Assembly: GCF_028476545.1 (NCBI RefSeq)
Contig: NW_026731827.1
Location: 1,227,501-1,291,500 of the forward strand
Direction: 5' to 3'
Length of the DNA: 64,000 nucleotides
From: Physella acuta
Lineage: Eukaryota > Mollusca > Gastropoda > Physidae
In this document: positions 39,846 through 53,011 of the stretch, one piece after another
How the letters are laid out: every line of letters starts with the position of its first letter
How positions within the stretch are numbered: position 1 is the stretch's first letter
The notes under the pieces: model-generated
Seen by the model: the letters and a program-made list of their open reading frames with translations, nothing else
What the model was told of the DNA's origin: nothing
Databases searched by the model: none
Translations under genes and position numbers: made by a program

Positions 39846-42561
39846 ATGTCTTGGTTCCCAGAGAGGAGACAAAAAACATGGGTTCAAAGAGCCTGCGAAA
39901 CAATTATCACTGCTGGCCCTGTTCCAAAACATGTTGCTATTATCATGGATGGCAACAGGCGGTTTGCTGTAAAAAAGAGTATTGCTAAATCTGAAGGACA
40001 TCTGAAAGGTTTTGATAAACTAGCAGAGGTATAAACTTATTGCTACTTATTACAAGTACTGTACTTTAAAAATTAGTATCAAAAGATGTAGGTCCTATAT
40101 CCTTTTCTATTTTCTCAGACCTAAGTAGTGATTGTAAAACTTTTAAAATGCATTTAAACAGTTTTTGAGATGGCATAGTTGGGTGGTGGAGCGCATGACT
40201 GTTAACTCGGAAGTCTCAAGTTCGGATCCAGCGCTCAAGTTTATAGGATGTCCCTGAGCCCACCCAGCTCTAATAGTTACCTGACTTACATAAGGGAAAG
40301 TAAAGGCAGCTGAGTATAATACTGACCACACTCCCTTTATATGCAGAGGTCACAGAAATAGGTGAACTCTGCTTTATCTGCTCCATGGTTCTCCAGGTCG
40401 GAAAGGGTTACTTCTTTAATAAATAGTTTATGTTGGAGCTAAGTTTTTTACCATAAACAGTTCCTTATAATGTAAAAATGTGTAGGTTTCTTCTGTAATA
40501 TGTGTACAAATGTTCTGAAACAATTGTTCAGTGTATTCATAAACCTTATTTTTATCCACTGGTCCCACTTGTGTTTGAAGACTCTAGAATGGTGCTTGGA
40601 TTTAGGCATTACAGAAGTCACTGTGTATGCATTCAGCATTGAGAATTTTAAAAGATCCTCAGATGAAGTCAAATATTTAATGGAACTTTCAAGACAGAAG
40701 TTTGCAAGACTTTTACAAGAAAGGTGAATTTTGTAAATTCTTTAGTCAATATCTGTATTTTCATTTGAAAAGTTTATTTTGTTTAAAATTAATATCTTTA
40801 GAAATTAAGCATGTTTCTCTGTTTATTTAAAAAAATTACTTTATGCTATATCAATATTTTGAAAAATAGAGATCTTATTCATAACAACGGAGTATGTGTA
40901 CGAATTATTGGAGATATAACACTTCTTCCTCGAGACTTACAAGAATTACTGGCTGAAGCTGTTGCTATATCAGCAGAAAATAAAAGGTTAGTTAAACTAA
41001 TGGATGCTCAGATCAATTTAATGTCAACACCAAAAATGTAACACCTAATCAGAGTTTTATTTCAAAATTTTCAGAGCCATCCTAAATGTGTGTTTTGCCT
41101 ATACTGCTAGAGATGACATGTGTATGGCAATGAGAGAACTAGCATCAGGAGTGAAAGAGGGTTATATATTAAAGAGGTAATTTTGTCTTAACTTTTCCTA
41201 AATATTTAATCCTGACTTAATATGGGTGTGTTATTTTAATTTTTTTCTGATTTTGAATTTAACAAGTGACATCTCTGAGAGCCTGTTAGAAAAGTGCCTT
41301 TACACCTCTCATTGTGGAAATGTTGACCTATTGATACGCACCTCTGGTGAATTAAGGCTGAGTGATTTTTTGCTGTGGGAGGTAAGTTTGTGCAAGTTTT
41401 ATATTTACAATCTCAATATATCAAAAGTAACTTTTTCTATTTGTATATTTTTAAAAATTTCATTTTATAACTATAACTTAACTTTATAAAAAATTAAGTA
41501 AACAATAAATTTTATTTTGGCTGAATCTATTTGAACGTGGCTCAGAATAGCCACTTCTGCAATTAGGACACGGGACCTTACAGCCAGCCGTTGGTCAGAC
41601 AGCATCAAATTTTAACATTTAGTTAATAATAATTTTAAAATAGGTCTTTACATTGTTGTAAATTTTTTCTTTGATATCTTGCTCTAAAACCATATTATCA
41701 TTCCTGATAACTGTCACAATGTAGAGGAGTCATTAGATCTATGGTATAAACTTTCTCTAACCATGTGAAAGATGAGCACGCAGGACAATTTTCTTGATTA
41801 ATCAATATCTACATTAAATCTTAAATATCAGATATTTCGAAGAAATCTTAGTGATGCTAACAAATCCACAAAACTATTTAACACAAATAACCCAACAACA
41901 AAATACTAGCAAATCCACTTGAAAAAAAAAATCAAATAATCATAAAAGTAAATTTTAATACAGGTTATGTTAATAATAAGTAACTATGGGTTTTAAGGAC
42001 TTGGATGGTCACTCCCTTTTACTTTTTAATGATGCTAGTAATATTTTTCTCCACAGAGTTCATTTTCTTGTTTAGCTTTTGTGAAAGTGTTGTGGCCAGA
42101 ATTCAGCATATGGCACATGTATGCAGCTATATTGCATTATCAACGCAACTATAGAAAAATCCAGGTAAGATAAGTAATTCATGCAGTATTGGAAGTAAAT
42201 TATTGTATTTCATGGTCACTGTTGAAAATTCATTATACTAATTCATATATATTTTCTTTAGATTGCAAAACAAAACCAGTTAATTGAACGTGAAAGACTA
42301 CAAAGAGAATCAGATTTCCTTTGTGTGATGGAAGAATCCAACCTGAACAAATGTCCAGACAAGTCCCCCACATACCTTAGCACCAATGTTCCTGAGGTGA
42401 AGAACACACAGGCTCGTGTTCAGCAGTATGCCAGCGTGAGAGAGAAGCGCATAGAATCCTTTTTGGCCCATGTGTATGAAAAAAGATCAGATTATATCAA
42501 AAGCCTGCTCCCATCACGACCAGTCATGCTTAACAAGCCTCCCACACAAGTTAATTGTTAG
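39846..42561 (+). CDS. DHDDS: Dehydrodolichyl diphosphate synthase catalytic subunit
   Basis: cis-Prenyltransferase subunit that, with its NUS1/NgBR partner at the ER membrane, builds the polyprenyl diphosphate for dolichol. Seven exons: 39846-40028, 40581-40723, 40870-40986, 41075-41176, 41267-41381, 42057-42164 and 42262-42561; 1068 nt, 355 residues (human 333). Motifs: [15 protein letters not shown] with the catalytic Asp at residue 35, [46 protein letters not shown] and the C-terminal [12 protein letters not shown] helix. A SINE lies in intron 1. All residues expected for the catalytic subunit are in place. Confidence 0.97.
40165..40410 (+). mobile_element. SINE in DHDDS intron 1
   Basis: Head GTTGGGTGGTGGAGCGCATG..CTCAAGTTCGGATCC (tRNA-like B box), body CCCAGCTCTAATAGTTACCT, ACATAAGGGAAAGTAAAGGC. 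The best preserved plus-strand copy. Confidence 0.82.
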
Positions 42562-43310
42562 AATGAAATGGACATTTATAGTGAGAAGGCTAGGACCTTT
42601 TAATAGAACATTATCTAAATGACTTTCTGACAAAATGGAAAAAAAGTGGTTCAATATTGGACTAGCAGATCTTCACAGGCTGTGAATTTATTATCAGTAA
42701 AGGAAATTCGTTGTTATTATTATCTGTAAAGGAAATTTATTAGAATCCTTAAAAAATGTGATCATTCCAAGTGAATTGCATGTGTGTGTGAAACATTAAT
42801 TTCTGCTGTATATTACAATTAAACGAGAACATACTTAGAGACTTGAGTTTATTCAGTTGGTGTCCTGGTTATTTCTTAAAAATCACATTAAAACAGACTT
42901 GAAAACATTAAGCAACTAAACTATGTTACTCAGGATGCAGATGCACTAAACATATACCATATGTTTTACAACTGTTCCCAATGTACAAGTACGGTTTTAT
43001 TTGCAATTGAAAATTATCTTGAACAATTTAACAAAAAGCTGAACATAATAAAAGCAAAATTTTAAGGTCAAATTTAGTCTGAAGTTTGAATTGATCAGGA
43101 AATCAGATAAGATAAATATAAAGTATATTATCACAGGCTAGTAAAAATGTCAACACAAGTTCTATTTATTTTAAAACAATTACTGTAAATACCATCATTA
43201 ACTCCCAATATTATACATACCATCATAAGGAACCCCAATATAGACAAAGTTTTCTAGGTATGCAATGATTGCTACTTTGTATACAATAAAGTTCTAACTA
43301 TACATGGTCT
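42562..43310 (+). terminator. DHDDS 3' UTR with polyadenylation signals
   Basis: AATAAA at 43047-43052 and 43285-43290. The second would end the transcript near 43305. Confidence 0.5.
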
Positions 43311-43319
43311 TAATTAAAA

Positions 43320-43747
43320 ATAACACTAGATTTTTACCCCAGAGGTTTTATTTAATTTTAAAAAGCTTTGTAGACAATGAAAATGGGTCACAACCATTAC
43401 TATTACTTGTGTTCAGATATTTAACTAAAAAACTTAGAAGAGTGTTATTTATCTAAAATATGACGTGGCACACTAGCTACATATTTTTTTGACATGGGAT
43501 ACAAACCAATCTTTATGCATTGATATACAATTAGAGTCTGATAGCAACATTTCCCTTATGTTTATTACACTAAATAGTATTTTCTTTTTAAAGGATACAC
43601 TTTAAAAAAAAAAAACAATGCCAGATATCCACATTGCTTAGAAACATGCTTGAAAAAAAAATTTCATTTTTAAAAATTCTCAGAAATTTTAAATGTTTTT
43701 TTTCTTATCAATAAGAAGTATACCATAGTGCTTAGAGTGTAACACAG
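43320..43747 (-). terminator. UBE2J1 3' UTR with polyadenylation signal
   Basis: On the minus strand AATAAA at 43347-43352 follows the stop by about 400 nt. The convergent DHDDS signal lies only about 60 bp away. Confidence 0.5.
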
Positions 43748-46700
43748 TTACTCCCAGACTGAGTTAGAAAACAGCTCTGACCAGTCCACAAACTGAAGCA
43801 ACCGGTTTAGCAGAATAATAGCAGTGGTTACACTCAAACCAAGCATTACAATGAAGGAAGCATCATAGTTAGATTGTCTTTGTGCCACTGGCCTAACTCC
43901 CCTAGCTTGTGCACGTACTAAATTCACACCTCTGGCCCCTTGGTGATGATTTCCACGCGGCAACTGTTGACTAGTGTCTCCTGAAGAGGCTTCAATTCTA
44001 TGTAACTCTGAAGTCTCAGAGTTTTGAACATCATCCTCTTCAGCCTGTACCTGCCCAGGAGCTGACTGTCTTTGGCGAAGACCTTTAGCAGCTTTTTTGC
44101 GCTTTTTATCTAAGTCAGACATTGAGCTGCTGGTGCTCTTTTCAAAGATAGATCTTTGTTCAGCTTCTGAATTCTCCAGGGGAGGCACATCTGCATCACT
44201 GTTCTGGTCAACATCAGTAGCATCTGCCACTCCAGAGAGAGATTCCTCCCTGTGCAATGAACCAGAAGTGCTTTCAATCTCAGGTTTCTCAGATACAGGT
44301 GATGCAGTTGCACCCTGACCAGCTGTTGGTACATCTTGTGTCTCTGTATTTTGTGTTAAATCTGACTTTGGTACAGATAGCTGTTCTAAACTTCCTGGAT
44401 AAGCTGTTACATTTTCAGCTACTAGCTCATCTGATCCTACACGTTTAACCTTTTGAAGAAGCTCTTTCAATAGCAAAGAATTGGGAGGACAGGCACATGT
44501 AGGCAAATCAGTAGTGGTAGGGCGAGGTTGTTTGTTGACCATTGTTTCATCATTTGATGAGCTTGCATTGCTCACAGCTGACTTACTAGGAAGGTTGGAT
44601 GGGCTGGCTACAGCATCAAGTTGTGGATCACTTGGTTGCAAGTTTCCTTGTGGCACATCAGGGGGTGAACCAGGTGTAAGAGAGGTTATAGAATTTGCTG
44701 AAAAATTGACTGGAATCTGGGTATGTTGTGGAAGGGAAAAAACATTTCTTGCAGTTTGTTGTGTCCTCTGTTCTGGGTATGGGCAGGGGAACATGCCCAC
44801 ACCTGGCGGCAGGGAACAGCCAGGTGGGTAAAAGGAGTAAGTACTGTAGTGACTCGGGGGGTATGGGAATCTAGGCATCATTAGAGCAGGAGAAGCAGCT
44901 GCTTGGCTAACATTTGTGTTAAAAGCTAGATTCCATGAAAACTGGGGAAAGAAAGGGGGTATAGGGTTGACACCTATTGGAGATGGAAAGCTTGGCATGG
45001 CTCCCATCATATGAGGATAGGTGTTAACATCTGGGCCAGCAGGTCTAGGTTGCTCGACAGAAGTAGTTACACTTGGTGGGGTTACACTTGGAGAAGTCTC
45101 AGCAGGAGCTGCTGTTGTTGATGGTGGTGTGGGTGGTACAACAGTAGGATCTCCCTCAGCACTTTTTGGCTTCTCTCCCTGTAAGATATTAATAAACAAC
45201 AGGGCCATTAAAAATGTATTGATTTCAGTCTGCTCTAATAACCAAACCTGAAATATTTACAATTTGAGGTGAGAATTAATTAGCTACAATGATAAGTTTT
45301 CATTATGACTCCATAGACTTCCTAACACAAGCATAAAATTATTAGTATTTCTACCTTTTGCAACTGGTAAACAAACAAATCTAGTGTAGGAGATTGCAAT
45401 GAAGATTGATTTGTCCTATTTAAAATGTGAGGATAATGATTAAAAATACAAAGTACCTGAAAATTGATCTGTGCTGCTAACTCTTTAGCTTCTTTAGATG
45501 TTTCGTTGGATTCACTGCTTACTTCAAGCAAAACATTAGAGATATCACCACAAGCTGCGCATTTCCATTCCTTGCTCCTAATCACAACACATTAACAAAA
45601 TTATGCACAAAAAATAAGATGATGTCATTAACATTAACTCATTGTGGAAACTATAAACTTTCTTGTGCATAAAAGTGACTTTGTTGTAAAAATCAAAATG
45701 ATACTTAACCAAAAAACCTCGAATTTTCTAGGATTAAACATACACAATAAACATTTAACCAAAGTGATGACAGATTTTGTAAAAAGTAAAAAATTAAACT
45801 AACTTTTTAGCAAGTAATTTTCTTTCTTCTGGCTTGTAGTCTAAGGACCCAATAGCTCCTCCTGGATGAGTGGGCATAAATCCTATGATAGCCAGCAAAG
45901 CTGTACGAACTGAAACCAGATATCAAAGATTACAATGAAGATATTTGTGTTTACTGATAAATGAACTACAGTTGGTATTAATTATTTTTTTATCTGAGTA
46001 TCCTTATTTAACAATTTATCTAGTTTCAAATGTAAGCATTTCTTACTAGACCATGATGGTTGCCAAGATTCAGGGTGATGACCAGAGATACTTAAACAGA
46101 TTTTTTTGTTTGTTTCAAAACGACCATTTGGCTAGAATTTAGAAACAAAAAGGCATTAGAGCATCAAAGCTATGTATAGACAAGTAACACAGAATGCTAC
46201 CAGCACCTAACTGAAAAAAATCACCATTGAAAATTGAATGACAGATATAATTTCATCACTTAAATATACCAATTATTGTACAATTTAAATTTTTAAGTTG
46301 TGTATTAGTTATTAGGTCAAATCAGCTTTTCAAAAACTGTCTGGTAGGGATAACCAATTTGAACAAGAGACAATATATACAAACATATTGCATATAACAC
46401 TCACTGTTAGCCATATAATGCTTGGGGGTTTCATTGGATAGTCAACAGGCAAAATGATTCTCCCATGATATATTCCATTGTGAAAGTCTGAATCAGCTGG
46501 GCCTCGAACTGTAAAATGCCACTCAAACAGATTGTCCTATGAAAAAAGTTAATATTAAACCTGATAGAAGAGCCTGGTACGTCGGACTCCCAAGTCCCCT
46601 ACATAATAGCGTGGGGAGGAGAGGTGCAAGACTGCCGGGAACCAAAAAGGGTTTGCTCTCGACCCTAACCAGATATTTTGACTTTAAGCTGTGGCCTTCA

Positions 46701-47913
46701 CGTGGCTTCGGAAGAGTGCCACTAGTCGGACCAAGCTCATGACCCCCCTAATGGGTACGGAATGGCTAGTGGTAGCCAACGGCAGCTAGAGGTTTTTGAT
46801 CGGGCCGAACGCCCCCCACGATCAAGCTGGGTACCAGGCAGTTGGACGACGTCCTGCGTCTGGTGGGTGGGGAAGGAAAGCCAGGTGAGAGCCGACGGAA
46901 GTAGCGACCGATGTGTGGGAAACTCTTGTGGTCGGAGTTTGCTACAATGAGGCCTGCCTGGCTAATGGAAGTCAACCTTCTGAGCCGGTTTTCGTATAGA
47001 GAGAGTTGTAGAAGCTCCTGATTATTTGAGTCTAATTTTTCATGATGACAAAGTTGCAGTCAAAATAAAATAACAGACTTAACAGTTTTATTTTTAAAAT
47101 ACAGAAGTTATTTAATATAAAGTACCTCCCATTGTTTAATATGTTTTTTTTTAATTTTTAAAATATGACCTTATATTTATATTGTGCCAAAAATATTCCT
47201 AGGTTACCTCTAATGGCTGAGCATAATACTGATCTGTGGGTTCACTTAGCTCTTGAGCCTCTCTCATTAATCGCTTCACAGCTGAAAAAAATATCTGCTG
47301 TTAATACTCAGGGATTATGTAGTAGTCTATTAGTCTATATTCTGTAACTAGGGGGCAGACACTGGTAAGTATATTTTTTCTATATGAATCATATTTTGTT
47401 CTGGTGGTGGTGGTGGTGGTGGGGTTCGGAAGAGATGAATGCAGAAGACCAATTTTAAAATTAGACAAATAAATTAGGCTGTAGGCCTAATGTTAGTCTC
47501 TTTATTATCAAGTATCAAAAAATGAACATTGTCATAGTTGCATTTTTGTTTTGAAAATTTCCAATAGTGGCAATAGGTTCCCTGTGCAACTCTTAAATTA
47601 ATATAATTTCCTTGTATTTTCTCTAGAGCGTTCTTGTGAAGATATTTTATAGACCTAGTGAACTTGGTATTGTATATATTATTTTACTATAGTGATAATC
47701 ATACTCTAAAAAGTAAAATGCTGAATAAAGACAATACCCAGTGCCTACTCATACTCAACTGGCTACTAGATTCTACTATAAAAAAGACTAGACAACACTT
47801 TCTTTAGGCCTAATAAATGAAATTAGGCCTAGGCCTACTAATAATAAACTTTAATTTAACTTGTATTTTTTGTATAACCTACCTGGACTTCTTGTATTGT
47901 ATCTTCCTTCCAT
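43748..47913 (-). CDS. UBE2J1: ER tail-anchored ubiquitin-conjugating enzyme E2 J1
   Basis: E2 enzyme of ER-associated degradation (Ubc6-like), anchored by a C-terminal helix. Seven exons: 47883-47913, 47208-47281, 46405-46536, 46047-46131, 45804-45909, 45457-45577 and 43748-45178; 1980 nt, 659 residues. The UBC fold reads REAQELSEPTDQYYAQPLED, WHFTVRGPADSDF, YHGRIILPVDYPMKPPS, with the active Cys at residue 91 in NKKICLSISGHHPE. SKEWKCAACGD follows. Exon 7 is a ~440-residue Pro/Ser/Thr-rich linker with an acidic stretch, then the membrane helix FIVMLGLSVTTAIILLNRLL. At 659 residues it is twice the human length (318); the extra is all in the linker. Confidence 0.95.
46545..46990. mobile_element. 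GC-rich insert of unknown family in UBE2J1 intron 2
   Basis: About 450 bp of much higher GC than the intron around it, abutting exon 3. No terminal repeat or protein similarity recognised. The sharp composition change suggests an inserted repeat, perhaps the 5' end of a non-LTR element. It carries no convincing reading frame. Confidence 0.4.
47400..47430. repeat. (GGT)n microsatellite
   Basis: About seven GGT units in UBE2J1 intron 1. Confidence 0.9.
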
Positions 47914-48200
47914 TGTATTCTATGAATAATAACAGCGATGTTGTTAGTGCAGTTAACTAACATTTATTGCTATGAGGATATTTTTTATTATAGTCGTGTA
48001 ACCTTCGATAAATTCGTTGATGAATGTTAGCAGTTCTATTTATGAACGTGGCTACACCAAAACACTGAAACCCCCTTGTAAAATATACTAAACAATCACC
48101 GATTGGCCAACGTAATGTAGGTTAGCCTAAAATAATTTCTTCCGGTTCGAAGAAAAAAATATGACCTCTGACCTCTTTTCAATGTCAGGAAGCAACGAGG
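47914..48200 (-). promoter_or_regulatory. UBE2J1 5' UTR/promoter candidate
   Basis: Immediately upstream of the ATG. An ETS-like ACCGGAAG core lies near 48136-48143 on the minus strand. No TATA box is evident. Confidence 0.3.
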
Positions 48201-48903
48201 ATTGCATGGTTTTAAAAAATTCAAAATAAAAAAATTGAAGCAGAGGTAAACTAATGTATGTTGCTATTAGATCTAGAGTCTAGTAGTATTAGCGTAGTGT
48301 AAATAATGATGTGTTGTAGATCTATATTCTATGGACTAGAATCTAGACTAGACACTGGGTACTGCCTGTTTTCCAGCATGTGATGTTGTCTGGTCTGAGT
48401 CTGATTGATACTCTGCTGATGGCCTCAAAACTAGATCTAAATTCTAAAAATTCTAAACAAAATTAATTTATTAAATTTAATGTGAATGTACATGTAACAT
48501 AGTAACATGTGGAAGTAAAATCTAGTATCTAGAGCTAGACTCTAGTAGTTTGTAGCTAGACTACTTGTACTTACTACTTAGGGTAAAATCTTAGTTTAGC
48601 GTCGTAAATTCCAACGTAGCTAGTAATGTGCGATGAAGGTAACTAATGAATATTTCTTTCATTTGGCCATATTTATGTCATATTTTACATAATATAACAG
48701 ATAATTGAATAACAAATCACAATCCACGACAAAAACAATAAAAAATATCCTGGAATAAACTTTAAACTACCCCGTTCTAGACAACAATTAGTAAATACAA
48801 GCAGCGGCCATGTTTAAAAAACCATAAATTGTCTATTCGCATGTGTTTTGTGTTGATTTTGTGGTTTAATATGATTGTTTTGTATTGATTTAATATATGC
48901 CTG

Positions 48904-49544
48904 GGGGTCGTCCATAAATGACGTCACACTCGTAGGGCGGAGGGGGGTCCGTAATTTTGTGACGTTGTGTGATGAGGGGGGGGGAGTATAGATGGTGCGA
49001 CGTCACACTCTTGCATTTAAAAAAAAGCAATGTTAGAAAACGAATTTTAGACGTTATTTTGTGTTTTAGAAACTGTTTTAATATATTGATATTACAATTG
49101 ATTAAAATACTCTATTTTGACAGAGTTCAGACAAGATTTTGGAAAAATATAGCTGTTTAAAAACAATTCAACTGCCATTTTGAGGGGGTGGGGGGGTTGT
49201 AGGCTGAGGTGCGACGCAGAGGCGTATCGATGGGGGGGGGGGGGGGGGGCAGGTGGGACATATGTCCCCGGGCGCCGACCTTAGGGGGCACCAAAATGGG
49301 TTGGAAAAAGTAATCGAAAGTTTGAGGGGGGGTGCTAATCGAAAGTTTGAAGGGGGGTGCAAATCAAAAGGTTGAGGGGGGGTGCAAATCGAAAGTGTGT
49401 CCCCGGGCGCCGAGAAGGGTCGCTACGCATCTGGTGTGACGTCATTTTAGGGGGGGGTCTGGCTTTTTGTGACGACGTGCGACGGAGGGGAGGGGGGAGG
49501 TAAAAATCGTCAAAAAAAGCGTGACGTCTTTTATGGATGACCCC
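48904..49544 (-). mobile_element. CRE-bearing MITE, copy E (contains a nested hAT-like element)
   Basis: Ends GGGGTCGTCCATAAATGACG and TTTTATGGATGACCCC. Flanks are CTG and TTG, so the target repeat is imperfect. Internal text matches copy C closely (GCAATGTTAGAAAACGAATT, TTTTAGACGTTATTT), apart from the insertion at 49217-49433. Confidence 0.85.
49217..49433. mobile_element. hAT-like short element nested in MITE E (217 bp)
   Basis: Ends CAGAGGCGTATCGATGG and, inverted, CCAGATGCGTAGCGACC. An 8-bp flanking repeat with one mismatch, GTGCGACG (49209-49216) and GTGTGACG (49434-49441), fits hAT insertion. Inside are four degenerate AATCGAAAGTTTGAGGGGGG units. Related to 13136-13440. Confidence 0.8.
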
Positions 49545-49639
49545 TTGTATAGTAATTTTTCTTTTTTTAAAAATATAGTTGACATGAACAATTGTTGGGA
49601 GGTCGAACTTGTGAACACTTTATTTGCAGTAAGCAAATC

Positions 49640-50875
49640 AATATTAGATCGCTCATAAATGACGTCGCTCTTAGTTGTGATTTGTGGTGGGGAGAGGTTG
49701 AGTAGAACTCAGCGATGTGATTTTGGAGACGGGTCAGGTTTTTTTTTGTGAAAACAGGGGATGGTTGTGGGAGAAAGACCAGCTGTAGAAGTATGACGCG
49801 TCATTCATTGGTGATCCATTTTCTCAGTGGGGACGATAGAACTATTAAGAAGGGTCAAGAAATGTAAAAAAGCATGCTGAGTCGCATTTCTTGAACCCCA
49901 CCTTTTCATTCCCCCACTTAGCACATCGTCACCGAGTTAACGCTCGCGCGTGACGTCATGTACCGGTACCGCCGACCGTTAGGCTAATTTTATAGAAAAA
50001 AAAACAAGCACTGCCGTTTTGACGTTTAAGCGACGTTTAATTTTATTACATAAGTTGGTGTTGATTAAACAGCCCCTAACACATCTATCACTTGTCCATT
50101 TAAACGTACGTGGTTATTTCTGCAAGCTTGCTGTCTTGAGACTTTCGGTCCTTGAAAAATGTATTAAGCTCTCACCGTATAGAACTAGACTACCCATATT
50201 AAGCTCCAAAAAAAGCTCGGTGACAACAGGATGGCCGTCCGAAGCTGCTCTGCGCATTATAAAAAGCACAATAAACGATAAGATGACACTTATATTAAAG
50301 TAAATTATAGTTCTGAATCTTGATACATATGTTCGGAAATTAAGAGAACGACAGTCAACATGATATTTCAATTTAAGTCCACGAAAATAAATTTCCTCAA
50401 GCGATGGAACATTACTAAATTTTCGCGCAGTTTAGCGAAATTGAATTTAAGTATTTACGTCATCTTACAAAGCGCGATAGCCTACTGGTGCTCTAACGCG
50501 GCCCATGCTAATGGCCGTATTCCTAACGCCCCGCATTAGACGCGGCTTATTTATCGGCAGGTATTTGGTGGCAAGCCTTTTTGACGGGGATAATGTGTTG
50601 AGGCCGTTTTGCCAAATGTCTTAAACTAGCAGGCTTGCAATATTCGTGATGATTCGGTTTGAGCAAGGTATATGTATAGTAATGCTTATTTATCGTTATT
50701 TTGATTGAACAAAGCATTATAGAGGTTCTCCGTCAACCACCTAGGTATTTTCCCCCGTTCACCTCCTGTCATGATACCGACACGTCATAATTTGCAGAGC
50801 CGCCTGAGTTGACGTCACAAATCTTCACTCACTCTCGTAGCAAATCATATGTGACATCATTTATGGACAACCCCA
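49640..50875. other. Decayed relatives of the CRE-bearing MITE
   Basis: GCTCATAAATGACGTCGCTC at about 49653, GACGCGTCATTCATTGGTGATCC near 49796, and GTGACATCATTTATGGACAACCCC at about 50850-50873 resemble MITE ends without good internal matches. The rest of the stretch shows no gene. Confidence 0.4.
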
Positions 50876-53011
50876 TATCACTCACTTGGGTACTTGATAT
50901 TAACAATTTGACAACAAAGGATAACCAACATGTGTTTGGCAGGTGGAGACTTGTGATCGACCATAATGACAACACGCACTTAAGGGGTGGACTGGCTCAT
51001 TGTTTTAAATGATGTTTTACGAGGGAAGCTGGTGGATAATACATTTTGTCTCTCTGCATATATAAATGATGACAAACATTTAATGTTGTCAAAATTATGG
51101 TTAGAGATCTTAGATAAGGCAGAGTGAAGCTTATTTTTTTTACATTATGACTTGTTGTGACATTGACAACAAAAATATGACGGAGGTTGGGGTTTAATTA
51201 AGGTAAAGAGAAGTAAAAAAAAATGTCATAAGCTACGATAGAATCACTAATTGATGAAAAGAAAAACCTGAAATGAAAATAGTGAACATTCAAACAATAA
51301 GAAAAAACTCAAACTTTATAGTAATAGTAAGATCAAATAAACATTAGTAAAAAAAACGTGATTTAATACATGGATACAAGTTGCATCTCACAATGCTTCT
51401 AGAATTAATAAAGTTGTTTGTTAGGAAATTCAGTTTTTAAAGGGCAGAATTTAAAAAAAAAATGCTTTGTAATACGGACTATACAACAAGACAATCATAT
51501 TTAAATACATTTTCATACGAATAGAAATGAAAGGGAAGCTACTCTAAATAACATTTTCTTAAGATGGCTGCAGTTTTTAATAGCAAATTTACTATCTCGA
51601 ACAGGGCTGATAAAAATTAATTTCAGGATACTTAAATTGATTTAACCATAAATGGTGATCTATTATTCAATTATCTATAATATTTTATCAAAATATACGA
51701 AAATATACTCATATTTAATGACATATTCATTAATTCACTCTCTCCCACATTACTAGTTTTGGCCGAATTTACGACGCTAAACTAAGATTTTACCGTACTT
51801 TGTACTTAACTTAGTTAAGATCTAGTTATTAGTTAACTTCTTAGTTCTTAGTAGTTAAGGCTAAAAAACTCCAATTTAGCCTCGGCTATAGATCTAGTTA
51901 GTTAGCATTCAATATTCCAAATTAGGATTTTTATCAAGTTTCGACAAAAGTAAATTATCATTACTAGATCTAGATCTAAATCAAAACTTCATAGAGAAAT
52001 AATTAATAAGCCCAATATTTTCCTAACTTTTTTGTGTGTTACGGTTGTGTTTATAATGAAATACGCTCAACTGGAGGTGAAGGTGAAGCAGGGAATAAAA
52101 TACGCTATAGCCTACTACTATAAATATTATTAAATAAACTTTTATGAACTCATGATGACCCCAAAACTGAGGCCAACACCATTCCTAATAGCTATTGCCC
52201 AAGCTACGACGTATGCTGTATGCTAATAAAAATAAAGTCAAAGTGAACTCACCGTGAACCCTCGACAGTGTTAGGATTTTTTCCCCCGCTGAGGATCACA
52301 CGCTATTAATTGGAACTATCCTAATGCTTTTTTATGTTTTTTTAACCTTTTCTAATTAAAACTCATATTCATATAGATCTATATGAAAAAAATCTAGCTC
52401 TAATCCTAGTGTTTTCCTGACGTTTTTGTGTGTTTTGGTTATGTTTATAATAAAATACGCTCAACAGGAGGTGAATGTGAACGGCGAATAAAATACGCTA
52501 AAATGGAGGTTTACCCTAGTTAGTACTACTAGATCTAACTAACTAACTAATAATAAAATTAATAGCCTAATAAATATATTGGATGTATTGTTTTAGTTTT
52601 AGATACTAGACTAAGACACTGATGTCCTATAATAAAAAAAAAAAAAAATAACTTAGCAAGCCATGTGTGTGTTTTAGTTAACTACCTCTCTACCAGTAAC
52701 CGTACACCCCTTTTTAAGAAGATTCTATTGTCTGGTATAAAGAAAATGCAGTTGTGTGAGGGGGGGGTGGTGGTTGACATGGACGTCCACATGTTGAATT
52801 TAACAACAAAATACTTTCATTTAAAAAAAAAAACTGCACTTAAAATGTGGGTTATACATTAAATCGTCAGTTCTTGTGTTAAGGAAAATACATGTATCAG
52901 AAATGTAAAAATGTAACTGCATAATCACCTAAGTAAAAAAAGTGATTTTTTTTTTTAATATTAAGCAGACGGGGGCAGTAAAAAGTAAAGTAAAATTTTC
53001 CTTTCAAACCT

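Noticed and set aside
44481-44831. Forward frame opposite UBE2J1 exon 7
   Set aside because: Shadow of the Pro/Ser-rich coding exon on the minus strand, with no splice or start context.
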